64,000 nucleotides of DNA from Macrocystis pyrifera (lineage: Eukaryota > Sar > Phaeophyceae > Laminariales > Laminariaceae): assembly GCA_031763025.1 (NCBI GenBank), contig JASSKH010000010.1, forward strand, positions 5,265,901 through 5,329,900. Reading direction: 5' to 3'. The translations under genes were made by a program, and so were the position numbers. The notes beneath the pieces are model-generated. The model had not been told where the DNA came from, did no database searches, and was given only the letters and a program-made list of their open reading frames with translations. Below are positions 46,501 to 56,153 of the stretch, one piece after another. The first letter of the stretch is position 1. Each line of letters begins with the position of its first letter.

Positions 46501-49065
46501 ACGGTGCTGTTCTCGAACCGCTGCTGCACGTGGGACAGACCATTGGCGGCCAACTCTCGCGTGCACGCGCACGCGTCGCGTTGTTCCTGCATGACGATGT
46601 CGCGCAGCATGCCCGGCGTCCACCGTGCTTCCAGGTCGGCGTATCGCAGCGGTCCCGCCGACAACCCTCCTGGAATCAAGCGAGACATTGCGTCTGTCGA
46701 TGCACCGGGCTGTTAGCACGGGACACAAGGAGAGAGAGAGAGAGAGGCGGGGGGGGGAGGAGGGGAGGACAACGCATCCCTTGAAGGTGTAAGCATCATT
46801 CCGTGGCGACGCAAAGTAATACACTCAAAAATACGCATACCTAGTTTGGTTGCAACGGTCGTGACTACGTACGTATATACGTATACACAACAGCAGGGGG
46901 AATGCGCGTAGAAGGTAGGGGTCCTGCATGCCACCAAACGTTTCTGCCAACGTGGTAAAAGCGAGAGCGAAAAACCGTCCTCGAAACGATCGGCTATTTT
47001 TATGCCAGTATATGTATATATTGTCCGACCAACGGTTGCTCCTGTGCGACGATGTATTATTCGATGTACCGTTATGACCGACGCCTGCCGCCAAGAAAAT
47101 GAGCAGTAAAACGGAGAAAGTTGCGGCCAGTTTTGCCTGCCACATCTCACAAGCGAACGAACCTCGTCGGCCCAAGCGTCCGCTTCCCTCCTCTGACGCA
47201 GTAAGGCGTCCGCAAGCTGGTTTAGCCCCTTGGTGCGTTCCTAGCCCGGTCGAGACAGACAAAAGCGGCGGCGGTGGCGGCGGCGGCGGATGCGACTTTG
47301 ACGTTCCGCTGCTCGCACACAGCATAACAAATAACAGCGGATAAGGACGGTAAACGCACTGCAAATGCAGCAAGACCACCGATAGAACGTTGTTTGGCCG
47401 CTGTGTGTTGATTTATATGAATTGTTTGTGCAAAACGCCCCACGAATCACGAATGCTCCCTAAACAGCAGTGGCTCAATGCGATGTCCAGAGGGACTTCA
47501 ACTGTGCCCTGGCATGTGGTGAACTTTACCGGCACGGAATAGTATTGCTGGAAGGCGCATCACGCATCATTTCTACGTACGTACGTGCAGATAATAAATA
47601 CATACCAGTAGTATCTGGTAAATTTCAAGTTCCACAAGCAAACAGCCGTGTCGACGCGATAAAACACAGACTGCCGCACTCGTCACTACACGTATTGTGT
47701 TCCTATTTATATTTTTAAACCTTACTGTTTCCTCCGTGCCGACGAGGCCCGATGAAACGCTCCTTACTGCCTACATACCTGTTCGTCTTCCAACGCCGCA
47801 GTCTCCTTCTTCAGCAGCTCGACGATCAAATCCGAGGCAATCTGCTCCTCGGCGAGTTGTTTCTGCAACGTGGTTGAAAGTTGGTTCAAGGCGAAGGAAG
47901 GGGGTGCGGGCATTCACTTTCGACCCCAGCCCTCGCTACGTGAATGTATGGCAGGGACACACACGTTCTTGGGCACTATCAACTTGGAATTCAACTGGAA
48001 CATATTTCGGGAGTATGCATACAATACACTCTGAACCGGAATATAAACTCCGTTTTGTATTCATATCAGAGTCCAAATGGTCCTCATATTAACGGTCGGA
48101 GTGTAGAAAAGGTTTGGGTTAAGAATATCCTCAAGTTGAGAGTTAAAGTTGCACCCGACGAGCAGTGCCTTTGGCGGTGGAACCAGAAACTGATCGACAT
48201 CGAGAGGCTTGGGGGTCATATACCAGCTGCAGCACTCGTGTTCAAGACCTTGAGCTCGATTCGATTTCGGCATTCCGATGATGACCCCGATTTTGTCTCA
48301 GGCGAACAACGGTACATGGCCTGAGAAAAAGAAGCGGGGCGTATATATACATACGTAACATATTTTTTGTCCGTCCAACTTAACTTACAAGCCTGGATGC
48401 TCAACTTTCAAGATAATCCCCCGACCCACCCCCCCGTCTTGAAAGGGAGGTGCGGTCAATGGTCAAACGACTATGGCAAGCACTGAACGAGTACCCCGCC
48501 CCCCCTCTCCCGCTTTTTTCGTTGGAATGAGCTACCTGCTGCTTGGCTGCTTGTGTCGCATCACCTTGCTGAAGTAGCTCAACATGTACCGGTATACTAT
48601 TATTACTATTAGTAGTTCCTTCGAACGAGATAAGTACCAGGTACATGCTTTGGGGTTCGACGATGATCTGTGGCTGGAACGAAAGTAGCCCGGAACAGGC
48701 AAATCTTACAGTCGGTACTTCCCTCGAAAACACGTCCTCTCTTCTCCTCCCCTCTCCTCTCTCGAGTACGCAGGCATACAGCAGTACTCACGAGTGGCGT
48801 GGATGGACGGAGCAACTACTGTACAACAGCAGCACACGCGCACAGACAGTGAGTAGCTCACCGTGAGAACCACGCATCTCTTCTCGGCAGCGAGGGCGCG
48901 ACGCCGCCAGCTCCCGATGAGTTTGCCCGCTTCATGCAGGCGGCGCGTTGCCTGCTCCCGCTCCCGATGCCCTCGCTGCTCTGACTCCTTGAACTTGTTC
49001 GCGAGCCAGGCCTCGTTGACGCGGGCTCGGACTTCGTGGACCTCTTCCACTCGGCGCCCCGCGTG
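31171..49065 (-). CDS. Diverged Ser/Thr protein kinase with N-terminal coiled coil (multi-exon)
   Basis: Exons in transcript order: 49065-48862, 47862-47779, 46709-46412, [missing helix-C exon], 40485-40336, 39208-39060, 36480-36302, [probably a helix-G exon], 32816-about 32691, about 32630-31171. Motifs in order: charged coiled coil; VLGKGAFGIV glycine loop and YAVKK lysine; KEHKNIV and LVMEV; catalytic loop MVHCDHKLGNTLI; ITDPG; GTLGRVPLE; helix F HDTFAVGGDL; FLKKSISRDPLERQ near the end of the domain. Catalytic Lys, Asp (HCD), Asn and metal Asp are present, so activity is possible although HRD, DFG and APE are all altered. The tail is Ser/Gly/Ala/Asp/Asn rich. Substrate and pathway are unknown. 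The true N-terminus is unresolved. Confidence 0.8.
32040..32275. repeat. CCA trinucleotide stretch within the kinase tail exon
   Basis: Interrupted (CCA)n on the plus strand encodes Gly/Val-rich sequence in the kinase frame. Such runs often vary in length between individuals. Confidence 0.85.
32691..32816 (-). CDS. Kinase gene exon: end of kinase domain
   Basis: Acceptor 'gtcttaacgaaag', phase 0. Peptide VCEFLKKSISRDPLERQDMA, then EMTTFLRSLASSTVVG. The 'fLkksi.rdP.eRq...' pattern is the helix H-I region (usually '..R.dp..Rp'), placing it near the C-terminal end of the kinase domain. Donor TCCG|GTAATT is proposed at 32690, in phase 1. The preceding intron is 3.5 kb, and at least the helix-G part of the domain is missing between this exon and 36302. 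Confidence 0.7.
34190..34297. mobile_element. Foldback MITE family 1, copy 6
   Basis: 'attacgggggaccatagttaataggacc' ... 'ggtcctatttactatggtctcccgtaat'. Confidence 0.9.
35171..35243 (-). other. tRNA-like sequence, degenerate
   Basis: 73 nt on the minus strand starting GTCCCCGGTGGCTTGGTAGG, with a perfect T arm (GTGAG TTCGAGT CTCAC), a plausible D arm with wobble pairs and 5 of 7 acceptor pairs. The anticodon stem does not form. Best read as a decayed tRNA or the head of a tRNA-derived SINE. No anticodon is assigned. Confidence 0.4.
36302..36480 (-). CDS. Kinase gene exon: activation segment to helix F
   Basis: Acceptor 'cgaaccaccacag', donor 'cactcgGTAACT'. It starts in phase 1, completing the glycine begun by exon 39208-39060, and leaves in phase 0. 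Peptide SGEMKGVRMGTLGRVPLENF, then APNHDTFAVGGDLCFILAHP and EDVNMW. GTLGRVPLE occupies the place of GTp.Y.aPE, and HDTFAVGGDL that of the helix-F 'sDvfalGgvl'. Proline-Leu-Glu for Ala-Pro-Glu is unusual. Confidence 0.8.
36600..36645 (+). other. tRNA 5'-half-like sequence
   Basis: 'gcccctgtagctcagtgggtgacaccctgacag' looks like the acceptor 5' strand and D arm with A box of an Ala/Val-type tRNA. No T arm follows, so it is a fragment. Confidence 0.3.
37668..37860 (-). mobile_element. SINE-like poly(C)-tailed repeat (minus strand)
   Basis: On the minus strand: 'ttcatgcgaccgactcgctcaacacc', 'cggtgcaagcattgttttgcccggtcggtgaaaatccgacgtgc' and 'cgactacgtccatgcatgacatcag', then a C-rich end. Confidence 0.75.
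38500..38590. repeat. GATCTGTA minisatellite remnant
   Basis: 'ttatctgtagatgatctgtagatgatctataggttatctgtg'. Related pieces occur at 38330-38420 around 'tgtgcaggatctgtatagtgcagatcc'. Confidence 0.7.
38836..39050. repeat. CTACTGACGGTxxATACAGTAG tandem-like repeats
   Basis: Four spaced units around 'ctactgacggt.tatacagtag', ending directly beside the donor of the kinase exon at 39060. Confidence 0.65.
39060..39208 (-). CDS. Kinase gene exon: catalytic loop and DPG
   Basis: Acceptor 'gttacgcgtgtccag', donor G|GTGAGT. The first base completes Ser across the GC-AG intron. Peptide EADATEGLGFMHGLGMVHCD, then HKLGNTLICRSDGPTGFVGK and ITDPGLWC. H-x-D, K and N of the catalytic loop are kept (HCDHKLGN); Arg of HRD is Cys, and DFG is DPG. 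HRD-Arg loss is typical of non-RD kinases, which are often not controlled by activation-loop phosphorylation. It leaves in phase 1. Confidence 0.9.
40336..40485 (-). CDS. Kinase gene exon: N-lobe strands 4-5 and hinge
   Basis: Acceptor 'cttccaacatcgcag'. The donor appears to be GC type: ATCAG|GCAAGC. Peptide MKEHKNIVDVFCINDLPGSE, then GLVMEVAVCDMFIAATGRSD. 'HkNIV.v' and 'lVmE' are the usual landmarks after helix C and at the hinge. It enters needing one base (phase 2), while exon 46709-46412 leaves in phase 1, so an exon of length 3n+1 must lie between. No GT donor of equal quality gives the right phase. Confidence 0.85.
40524..40554. repeat. 31-bp poly(G) run
   Basis: Homopolymer next to a minus-strand SINE-like 3' end (40554-40640), that is, its poly(C) tail. 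It lies about 40 bp from the kinase exon acceptor and forms the pyrimidine tract on the minus strand. Confidence 0.9.
40554..40640 (-). mobile_element. SINE-like poly(C)-tailed repeat, 3' end only
   Basis: Minus strand: 'gctccgtcccggcgttgtagggatgcgagggtctattgtcccacggctacggccatgcatgacacaagtac', then C. Confidence 0.75.
40667..43180 (-). mobile_element. Degenerate, 5'-truncated non-LTR retrotransposon (LINE)
   Basis: Minus-strand reverse transcriptase pieces: 42858-42249 with ITLLTSVGKTFYKVLNDRM, GQAGFRPNRSCVDHVYTL and FLDVQKAY; then, after stops and frameshifts, a QGCTLSL block and LMFADDFVG (catalytic FADD) near 42000; thumb and C-terminal pieces to about 40870 (WKWGADELPIVDQYTYLGVE; YVIEPKLEYAGEVWE). 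No endonuclease is seen; the 5' end stops near 43180 beside a G run. The 3' end reads 'gggatgcgtggtcagtgggcaaatga...acaaatgagtac', then poly(C). It sits in a kinase-gene intron in the same orientation as the gene. It is dead by the several stops and frameshifts. Confidence 0.9.
43190..43640 (-). mobile_element. SINE-like poly(C)-tailed repeat (minus strand, long copy)
   Basis: From the C-run end at 43190, read in reverse: 'ggtgcaagcaatgcacgcccgatcggtaaaacccgacgtgc', 'caaaagcggttcttagtaggatgcagctc', 'tctctcgaagtggctacacc', 'ggtcgagttagatccttcttgtgcgg' and 'ccactgcgtgggctagacaaccagggtacc'. Same order as 25750-26265. Confidence 0.8.
43675..43830 (-). mobile_element. Truncated LINE 3' end
   Basis: Minus strand: 'cgccccaaatgttgga', 'cgaaagggatgcgtggtcaacggtcaaatgactaaggcaagcaacaaaagag', then C-rich sequence. 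Confidence 0.7.
45737..45832. mobile_element. Foldback MITE family 1, copy 7 (diverged 5' end)
   Basis: 'gcaatcaggaccaaatattgttag' ... 'gggtcctgttaactatagacccccgtaaca'. The left terminus is diverged. Confidence 0.7.
45834..45943. mobile_element. MITE-like foldback, variant ends
   Basis: 'agtacggaggaccacagcagtgatcaggacc' ... 'ggtcctgattgctatgttctcccgtact'. Same internal layout as MITE family 1, but with TIR variant GTACGGaGgaC and TGATCAGG in place of AGTAAATAGG; abuts the previous copy. Confidence 0.75.
46412..46709 (-). CDS. Kinase gene exon: domain start with glycine loop
   Basis: Acceptor 'cccgtgctaacag' (46709) fits phase 0 after exon 47862-47779; a second AG at 46694 would need phase 1. 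Donor GATT|GTAAGT. Peptide PGASTDAMSRLIPGGLSAGP, LRYADLEARWTPGMLRDIVM, then RFENSTVLGKGAFGIVHQGL and RKQYAVKKNGED. GKGAFG-x-V is the ATP-binding loop; AVKK carries the VAIK-type lysine. It leaves in phase 1. An in-frame ATG at 46688 is a possible start if the upstream exons are not used. Confidence 0.9.
47779..47862 (-). CDS. Kinase gene exon: coiled coil
   Basis: Acceptor 'caaccacgttgcag', donor 'gaacagGTATGT'. Exactly 28 codons, phase 0 at both ends: KQLAEEQIASDLIVELLKKE, then TAALEDEQ. Hydrophobic residues at heptad spacing suggest a short coiled coil or dimerisation helix. It joins in frame to both neighbours. Confidence 0.75.
48430..48510 (+). mobile_element. Truncated LINE 3' end (plus strand)
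   Basis: 'cttgaaagggaggtgcggtcaatggtcaaacgactatggcaagcactgaacgagtacccc', then C-rich sequence. In a kinase-gene intron. Confidence 0.65.
48862..49065 (-). CDS. Kinase gene exon: charged helical region
   Basis: Donor 'ctcacgGTGAGC'. Of several AGs, the acceptor at 49065 (gcaccctcag) gives 68 codons in phase 0; 49074 and 49100 are alternatives. Peptide HAGRRVEEVHEVRARVNEAW, LANKFKESEQRGHREREQAT and RRLHEAGKLIGSWRRRALAA. It is rich in Arg and Glu and almost certainly alpha-helical. It joins in phase 0 to exon 47862-47779. Confidence 0.65.
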
Positions 49066-49309
49066 CTGAGGGTGCTGTATCAGCCCCCCCGCCCCCCGTG
49101 CTGCTATGGGAGGTTTCGTCAACCGCGATCCGACCGCGATCGCTCGCGGCGTGACCTGTCAAAAAGCGAGGGTGGGAGGTTCGATTAACCCACTGGCGGG
49201 AAAAAAATCGTGAATCATTTTTTGGTTTTCGCTCCTGGGGTTAATGGGGACTGCAGTCCGGTTTGGGGGACTAATCACCCGGAATTATAGTCAAGACATG
49301 TGAGTCTGT

Positions 49310-49395
49310 AAAGTACAGTCATGAATAGAAGGGTTAAGACACAGATACACAGATACACAGATACACAGATGAACAGAGACACAGATACACACACG
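49310..49395. repeat. ACACAGAT short tandem array
   Basis: 'gacacagatacacagatacacagatacacagat' and variants. A half copy of foldback family 2 ('gactgcagtccggtttgggggac') lies just upstream at 49248-49272. Confidence 0.8.
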
Positions 49396-49625
49396 CCCCG
49401 CGACCCTACGGCCGTTATCGTATTTTAGATGTCTGGTGACACGGTACCTCCGGGTTGGCGCGGCATCATTGTTTTGGCTTTGTTGTCCCCAGTCTTTTTG
49501 TACCAGCGAAATATACCCTGATTCGTATAATGTGGAACGCATGGGATGTGATATTGGGTTGGTTGCCTCTTGCCGCTTTTTTGTTGGTATTTGAGTAGAT
49601 AATGTTATTTTTGCAGGCATCTACT

Positions 49626-49731
49626 ATGTCACGGGGGACCATAGTAAACCTGCCGTACACACAAAAACCTATACATTACCCTATTTTTACCAACAATATT
49701 TGGTCCTATTTACTATGGTCCCCCGTAATAG
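49626..49731. mobile_element. Foldback MITE family 1, copy 8
   Basis: 'gtcacgggggaccatagtaaacc' ... 'ggtcctatttactatggtcccccgtaata'. The left arm has a small internal deletion. Confidence 0.85.
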
Positions 49732-50672
49732 TACTGCAGTAGGTACTTTAGTGGTCGTACAACTGCCTCTAGTACTCGGGCGGTGCGCCAGAGTTCGGTC
49801 TGGCGAGAGCTTAGAGCTTTTTCAACTGGCATTATCAGCATTGCTGCTCCTGTACAGCGCAAACAGAAAAAAAAAACTGCTTAAAGTAGACCATCTGATA
49901 TGAAAACTATTCGTGATAATGGCTGTGCGACCTCTCGGCAACATTAACAGCATCTCAATAACCCATTAGGGACTGCACCCACTCCGGTCGTGGGCAGCAA
50001 GACACCTCTAATTACTCTCAGGTTTATGTGCTGCAGGCTTCATGTACATCATTGTCGAAGAGTAGAAATAACGGTATGATGTGGAGAACACACACATTGC
50101 ATAATAGTAGTAATGGAAGGTTTCACCGCCAGCTTCCACCAAAACCGCGGCAGGCGGCGCAAGTAAAAGGAACCGCACGACGACCAGCCTGATCTACGCG
50201 AAACGCGCTGCTTAGCCCGACGATGCCGATGGAAACACTATTACATGTGTATGTATCTACGGTAATCTTGTCCAGAACAGTTTCTATCAACATCATCGGT
50301 CTTACAGACCAGTAGTAGGTAGTAGGCTGCCTGTCGCATTAACGACATTGTCACATTTTATCGTACGTAGCCTCATCTTGGCGATGATGGTGATGGTACT
50401 CTGCTGTACGAGTCCTAAATTATGCCTCCACACAAACCTCGTTCCCTTGTGTATGGAAGGCGGAAATGCATTGATTTTATTTTTCGCCCCCAACCGAGGA
50501 CACCGTATGGACTACGTTGTCCAAAAAAAAAATCGTTCGAATACGAATAGTTAATTCAAACTTTCCTTATTTATTGGAACACGGCCGTACCATGCTCCCA
50601 AAGACTTTCCCACCCAATGTTTTGTGTTGGCGCGCTTCTTCTGCGTACCAAAACACTTTTAGTTTGCAGTAC

Positions 50673-50786
50673 TATTACGGGGGACCATAGTGAATAGGAC
50701 CAAACATCGTTAGTAAAAATAGGCAAATATATAGGTTTTTATGTACAGTATTCCATAGGTCCTATCAACTATCGACCCCCGTAATA
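50673..50786. mobile_element. Foldback MITE family 1, copy 9, with TACAGTA insertion
   Basis: TATTACGGGGGACCATAGTG ... CAACTATCGACCCCCGTAATA. Relative to sister copies it has five extra bases forming TACAGTA at 50744-50750. Confidence 0.9.
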
Positions 50787-51701
50787 ATACTGCTTGTATG
50801 TATACCTGGGATACCATTACGGGGGGGGGGGTATAATTTACGATGTAGTAACCGAAACCCAGGATGCTGATGGGCCCAAAACGACACGCCTCCCTAATAT
50901 GTCTACATGTTTCCCTGTATACCACAGCACCCGCTGAAAAGATACAAACCATTAACAACAAGAACGTCAGCCTGAAAAATTGAAGAAAAAAATAAGAAAG
51001 CCCTCAGCCTGTCTGTATTCGTACGTAGTCATTCAAAGTTTACCCCTTCTTACGGCTGTAGCGTTAGCCTGGGCTCAAGGCCCTCTTCATTGTGCACACG
51101 CCTCGTGTTGTGCTGCGAAGGAAAACGTTTTGTCCGGAGGACCAACCAAACAAAGTAAGAAAGCGCAACTATTAAAACAAGAAATTATGCCTTCGCGTGC
51201 GCCCAGAATGAGCAAAAATCAGCCTGAGCCCGCGATTTTGGGTTTCTTGTGAGAGGTTCGGTCGATATTGCTGCTCTGATGCTGTACATGTATCTGGTGC
51301 CATATTTGGTTTCGTGCGCGTGTATGTCGCCTGACGATATGTCCTGCTCGTGCGATGCTGCAGCACTGCAGGAGGAGTATACGAACGTACCTGGTACGTA
51401 CGAACGCACGAATACGAGTATCTCGCGTTTCCCATTTTCCGTTTCTTTAGTACTCAGATCAAGATATCCTGCCGTTGCTGCGTATACCTTATTAAATGAT
51501 ACGTACGTACTGCTGCTGCTGCTGCTGCTGTACCTGGTACCAGATCGTATCACTTTCGTATGATACGGACATCAACGATCTTTTTGCGATGTCGGTACGG
51601 CTGCTGCTGCTGACTGCTGCTGACTGCTGACTGCACTGCTGCTTTAGAATTTTCTCTGAATTTCGAAGACCGCGAAGATGGTCGCGTGATCGCCCTCAAA
51701 C

Positions 51702-51829
51702 CTGCAGTATATTAGTAGCATATCTCGTGGCCATGAAATAAAATAATGCGGGTAGGTATTCGCACACGAAGCAGCGCTCTAGCGGGGGCGGCAGCAGGCA
51801 TGCCCGCCACTCCCGCAGTTGCTCGTTGG
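51702..51829 (-). CDS. Possible further upstream exon of the kinase gene
   Basis: Bounded by 'ggctactatag' and 'ctgcagGTTTGA'. Reads NEQLREWRACLLPPPLERCF, then VCEYLPALFYFMATRYATNI, and would leave in phase 0, as exon 49065-48862 requires. There is no family match. Support is only splice borders, phase and plausible composition. Confidence 0.3.
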
Positions 51830-54800
51830 CTATAGTAGCCGTATCGATGGGTAGAAGCTTTGTAGACGGTGTGTTACCTGATTGAAAAATATGTGTGCTG
51901 CTGTTGCGCTTTTTTTTACTGTTACGTACACGTTTAGGCTGTATCATACCGGTACAGTATATCAAGAGGCACGGGATACTACATGCCAGGTAGCAAACGC
52001 GCTCCCTACAACATCGCAGCAGCCCGCCCTGGACGCTCTCACCTGTCGAGTCACGCCGGTGCTCGGTGTCAGCCAGTCCTGAGCACCTCCACGATCACAG
52101 CATCCCAGACCAGGCGTCATCATCATGCCGCGGAGCTCTGCTGCTGCTGCTGCTGCTGCTTTGGTGCGCTCCTTGCGGCCAGGCTATGCTAATAAACACG
52201 AGAGCAGTGCGTGAGACTGCTCGCTGTGGTGATGATCAAGCTCTCGAGCCGACGGGACGAAAACTAAGCAACAAGTCCGCGTGGCGTGGATGGACGCCCA
52301 GCCAGCTCCGGTGGTGGCCGTTTAGTGCCCTTGAGGTCATCAACCTGTGGGTGCCTTCAGGCCACCATGGTGTGCATCTCGCTTCAGCCAGCAGATTCAA
52401 GGCCCGTCTGGGCTGCAGAGCAAGAAGAGTGCACGACAGCAGCAGCAGCAGCAGCAGCAGAGTAGTACACGTGGTTGTATAAGTGGGAATTTGAGGGTAG
52501 CATTCGGGTTTTCTTACCGTTTTTTAGAAGGGGCAGCAGCAGGGAAAAGGGAGAAAAAAGCCGTTGTTTTATTTTGTAAATTTCGGTTGATTTTGGCTCT
52601 TCCGTACCATTCGATATCGAAAAAAAAGGATCTGGCTCTTCCGCCTGGAGTAACAAAATGAACCATCATCATCATCAGCATGAATCAACCTATTAATATC
52701 AATCTATCCGGAAATGTAAGGACCATTTGTATTCAATATTTATATTTAAAAGTTTCTTACACATTCGGACAAGTTGTACTTTTCTAAAACGACCGGTGCC
52801 ATCCATCGTACCGAGTAGAAGTATTGGAGTGTCCGGTCTGCTCACGATACCTATGGCGCCGCTTTTGTCGCAGGCGAGCCGTACGTACGAAGCAGAAGCG
52901 GTGAACCCTGGCCAGCCTAGACACAAGATGGTGCCTACTGCACTGCGCGGTGGTGGCACGACAATGTATATTAATACGCTTGCTTTATACCTGGTGGTAC
53001 CTCAAGGGTTCTTCTGGTAAAAACAATAGACAAAACAACATAATTAAGCAAGCGAAGCAAGAAAGATTACAGCAAGCAGCATGTAGCAAAAGTCCCCGAG
53101 GTCCTCCTTCCTGCGGTTTATCGTAACGTTCGATGTTTTCAACATTATTTACGGTATGTTTTGAGCCCTGCGCGCACCAAGTATCGCTTACATTCAACAG
53201 TATTGATACACAATATTAATAATAGTAGAAGTAAGCGCTTACAGCACAGATACATACAATTAAACTATCATTCTATATACAGCAGTACGTTGCTGCTGGT
53301 TGCTGTGCGTGCATTCTCGTCAGAGACGTCTCCTCCGTTGCACTGGTGCTAATGGGGCTGCTGCACCTGGTGTTGGTGCTGACGACGTTGGTGTTGGTAT
53401 TTCGAGTGGCGACGGTGATCTCCACACGCTTGGTTCATCCTTTTCAACTACTAACGTACTGACGTACGTACGTACGCATTTATTTATTTCCAGAGGTACG
53501 TATTTGAATGTCAATGATCGATATGCAGCAGCATGTGATGACGAGTTTCTCTGATATGAAAAAAAAGTACACGGAGGTTTTTTATAAATCATTGAAACAC
53601 GTCAGCTGTGAGTTCGACTGATTAAATTATAGTTGATACTCAACATTTGTATACAAGTGGGTGTAGTCTGTACGTACATATATTTATCTATTAATATAAT
53701 ATTAATATAATAGTAGCATTATATTACAAAATATGAAAATATGTATGTAGGTATTATTTTTATATATATACAAGAAGGGGGGCAAAAGGGGTATACGCCG
53801 AATGACACTCACTCGCAATATCGATGAATGTGGTTTACCTTTGCCCAAAAGCCGCGAAACACTCCCCCGTCGAAAAAACGTGAGCAGAGCATGCACGCAT
53901 CATGCTGATACGACAGCGCGCCCATCGCCACACACACCATTTTTGTTAGGCCTCGCCATTCAATGTTTCACCATTTTTAATTATGAATACCTGGTAATTA
54001 ATACCTACCTGGTAGTATAAGTAGTAAATCTTCGGAATCGTCGAGGAAATATTGTATTATGCAGGAGTATCAAGAGTAGAGAGAACAACAAAAGTGCCAA
54101 CAACAGCGAGATCAAAACACGCCAACCATGTATTATACAGGGGGTAGGACTGGTGTGAGAGGCGGACTTGGACCTCTGCCCTGACTATTGGTTGGCCTGA
54201 TTATGCGATGAAACCAAACAGGAGGCGTTTTTAGACATGAAAACGTGTGTGTGTCTATGGAAACATCCAGCCCAACAGAGTCCAGGAACACTCCACATAA
54301 TACATACATGTTGCTAGCAAGCAAGGCTCTACGCGGAGGCGAACGCGTTGATTATCGTCTGTGCCGATTATTCTGTGGCTACTTGCGTGGCGTAAGGAGA
54401 TGTCGTGTTTGTATCCAATCCTGTTTTGGCTTAAAGAAAAGCGCCCACCACGCGAACATTAAACACCCCCATAGAATGAATTAGTGTTAGCAGTACACTA
54501 TGGAACACAGTAGGTTATTATGGCGCTGAGCCAATAACATGATAACACCAACAGCAGTAATATACCTGGTACCAACAAAAAGCGATAATATGCTGCTGAT
54601 CACCATCAATCACATCATCTATCTCTCATCCATCTGCGGTCTTCTACGTATGTATGTATGTATGTATGTGCATATCGTCGAGGGTAAAACTTCCTACGAA
54701 TGGGCTGGAAAGTAAAAGTGATGACGAATATATATATATATATGACATTGTACATAGGACCACCACCACGGCAAATCGCGGCAGCTCCCTCCGTAACGGA

Positions 54801-55139
54801 TACATTTCTTCGTAGTAGGGCGAAAGCTAAAAAGGCCAAGTTAGCACACCCGCTCCCTGCTGCTACAACTAACTCCTACAGAGTATTACTATTGCATGAC
54901 ATTGTACAGCAGCAGCAGTAGACTATTATTAATAGTAAGCGCAGTAGTAGTAGTAGTAGTAGTTGCTTGTTGTGTGTTACGATGGGGGCGGCCTGCCGCG
55001 ATCGGGCCCCAGGCCCCTCGGCGAGCGACTATACTGTCACTTAAAGCCACAACAAACAAAAAAATCTTGCATCATTATCTATTGTGGCAGTAGGTACTAT
55101 TAATATCAAACACACCAACACATCAGGGCTATTCACGGT

Positions 55140-55350
55140 TCAGGTCGAACCTCGGGGGTTAGGTGAGTAGTGGTAGCCCGACCCCATCCATGAGAGTTTG
55201 AAAAAAACTCCGGACCCGACCTGACCCGACCCGACATAACCCAACCCGACTTAGCCCAATCCGACCTAACCCAACCCGATCCGACCCGACCCGACCCGAC
55301 TCGACCCGATTCGCAATACTAAAAAATATATGAACCAACCCGCACGTCGG
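55140..55350. repeat. ACCCGACC-rich degenerate repeat
   Basis: 'acctgacccgacccgacataacccaacccgac' and variants, with the complementary 'cgggtcac' nearby. Resembles the foldback at 10078-10185. Confidence 0.75.
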
Positions 55351-56045
55351 GTCACAAGACCGGTGAAGAGCCCTGACAACATGCTTCGAACTAAAGTGAC
55401 GACAGAGGGTACACTACAGATAGATATATTACAGAACCATCGGTCATACGAAGCAGCCCCGCCTCTACTGCCACTAGCCTCTACTAGCCTCTGCTACGGC
55501 TGCTGAGGTATGCTGCTGTTTACAGTAGAATATTATAGGCTTTATTTAGAAGAGAGCTGTATGTAGCAATATGAGGTTTCCCCTAATACTATATATTTTC
55601 ACCCAAACACTGAATGAAGAAAAAAAGTACGCTGGATTTAAACACCCCGCCGATCGAATTTAAACCCCTGGCGTTGAAGGCTCTTCGCAAGCCTCCCCCC
55701 CCTAGACCAGGAAGCAACCTGCTGCAGAGAGACACGAGCGTTGTACTCGAGGGCTATAATATAGAGCTACTTGTGCAATGCAATGAAACACCCGAAACGC
55801 ACACCGCATATATATGATACTGCAAACAAAAGTCGTAATACTGCGATGATAATAAGATAAATAATACAAGGAGTGCCCCCCCCTCCACTATTAGGGGGGG
55901 CTATAGCATAATACATAGTAATACACAGTAGTAATGCACAGCAGTAATACATGGGTAATACATAGTCATACATAGTAGAACATAATAATCATATCCCACG
56001 ATGGACATATCCCCCCGTTTATTACACGCCATATTCGGTTCTAAC

Positions 56046-56153
56046 TATTACGGGGGTCCATAGTTAACAGGACCTATGATGTACATAAAAACCTATATAT
56101 TTGTCTATTTTACTAACAAAATTTGGTCCCGTTAACTATGGACCCCCGTAATA
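56046..56153. mobile_element. Foldback MITE family 1, copy 10
   Basis: TATTACGGGGGTCCATAGTTAACAGGACC ... GGTCCCGTTAACTATGGACCCCCGTAATA; long, almost perfect inverted repeats. Confidence 0.95.

Noticed and set aside
52210..52482. Plus frame with LSNKSAWRGWTPSQLRWWPF
   Set aside because: No family match, ends in a CAG run, and no convincing splice partners; left as unsupported.
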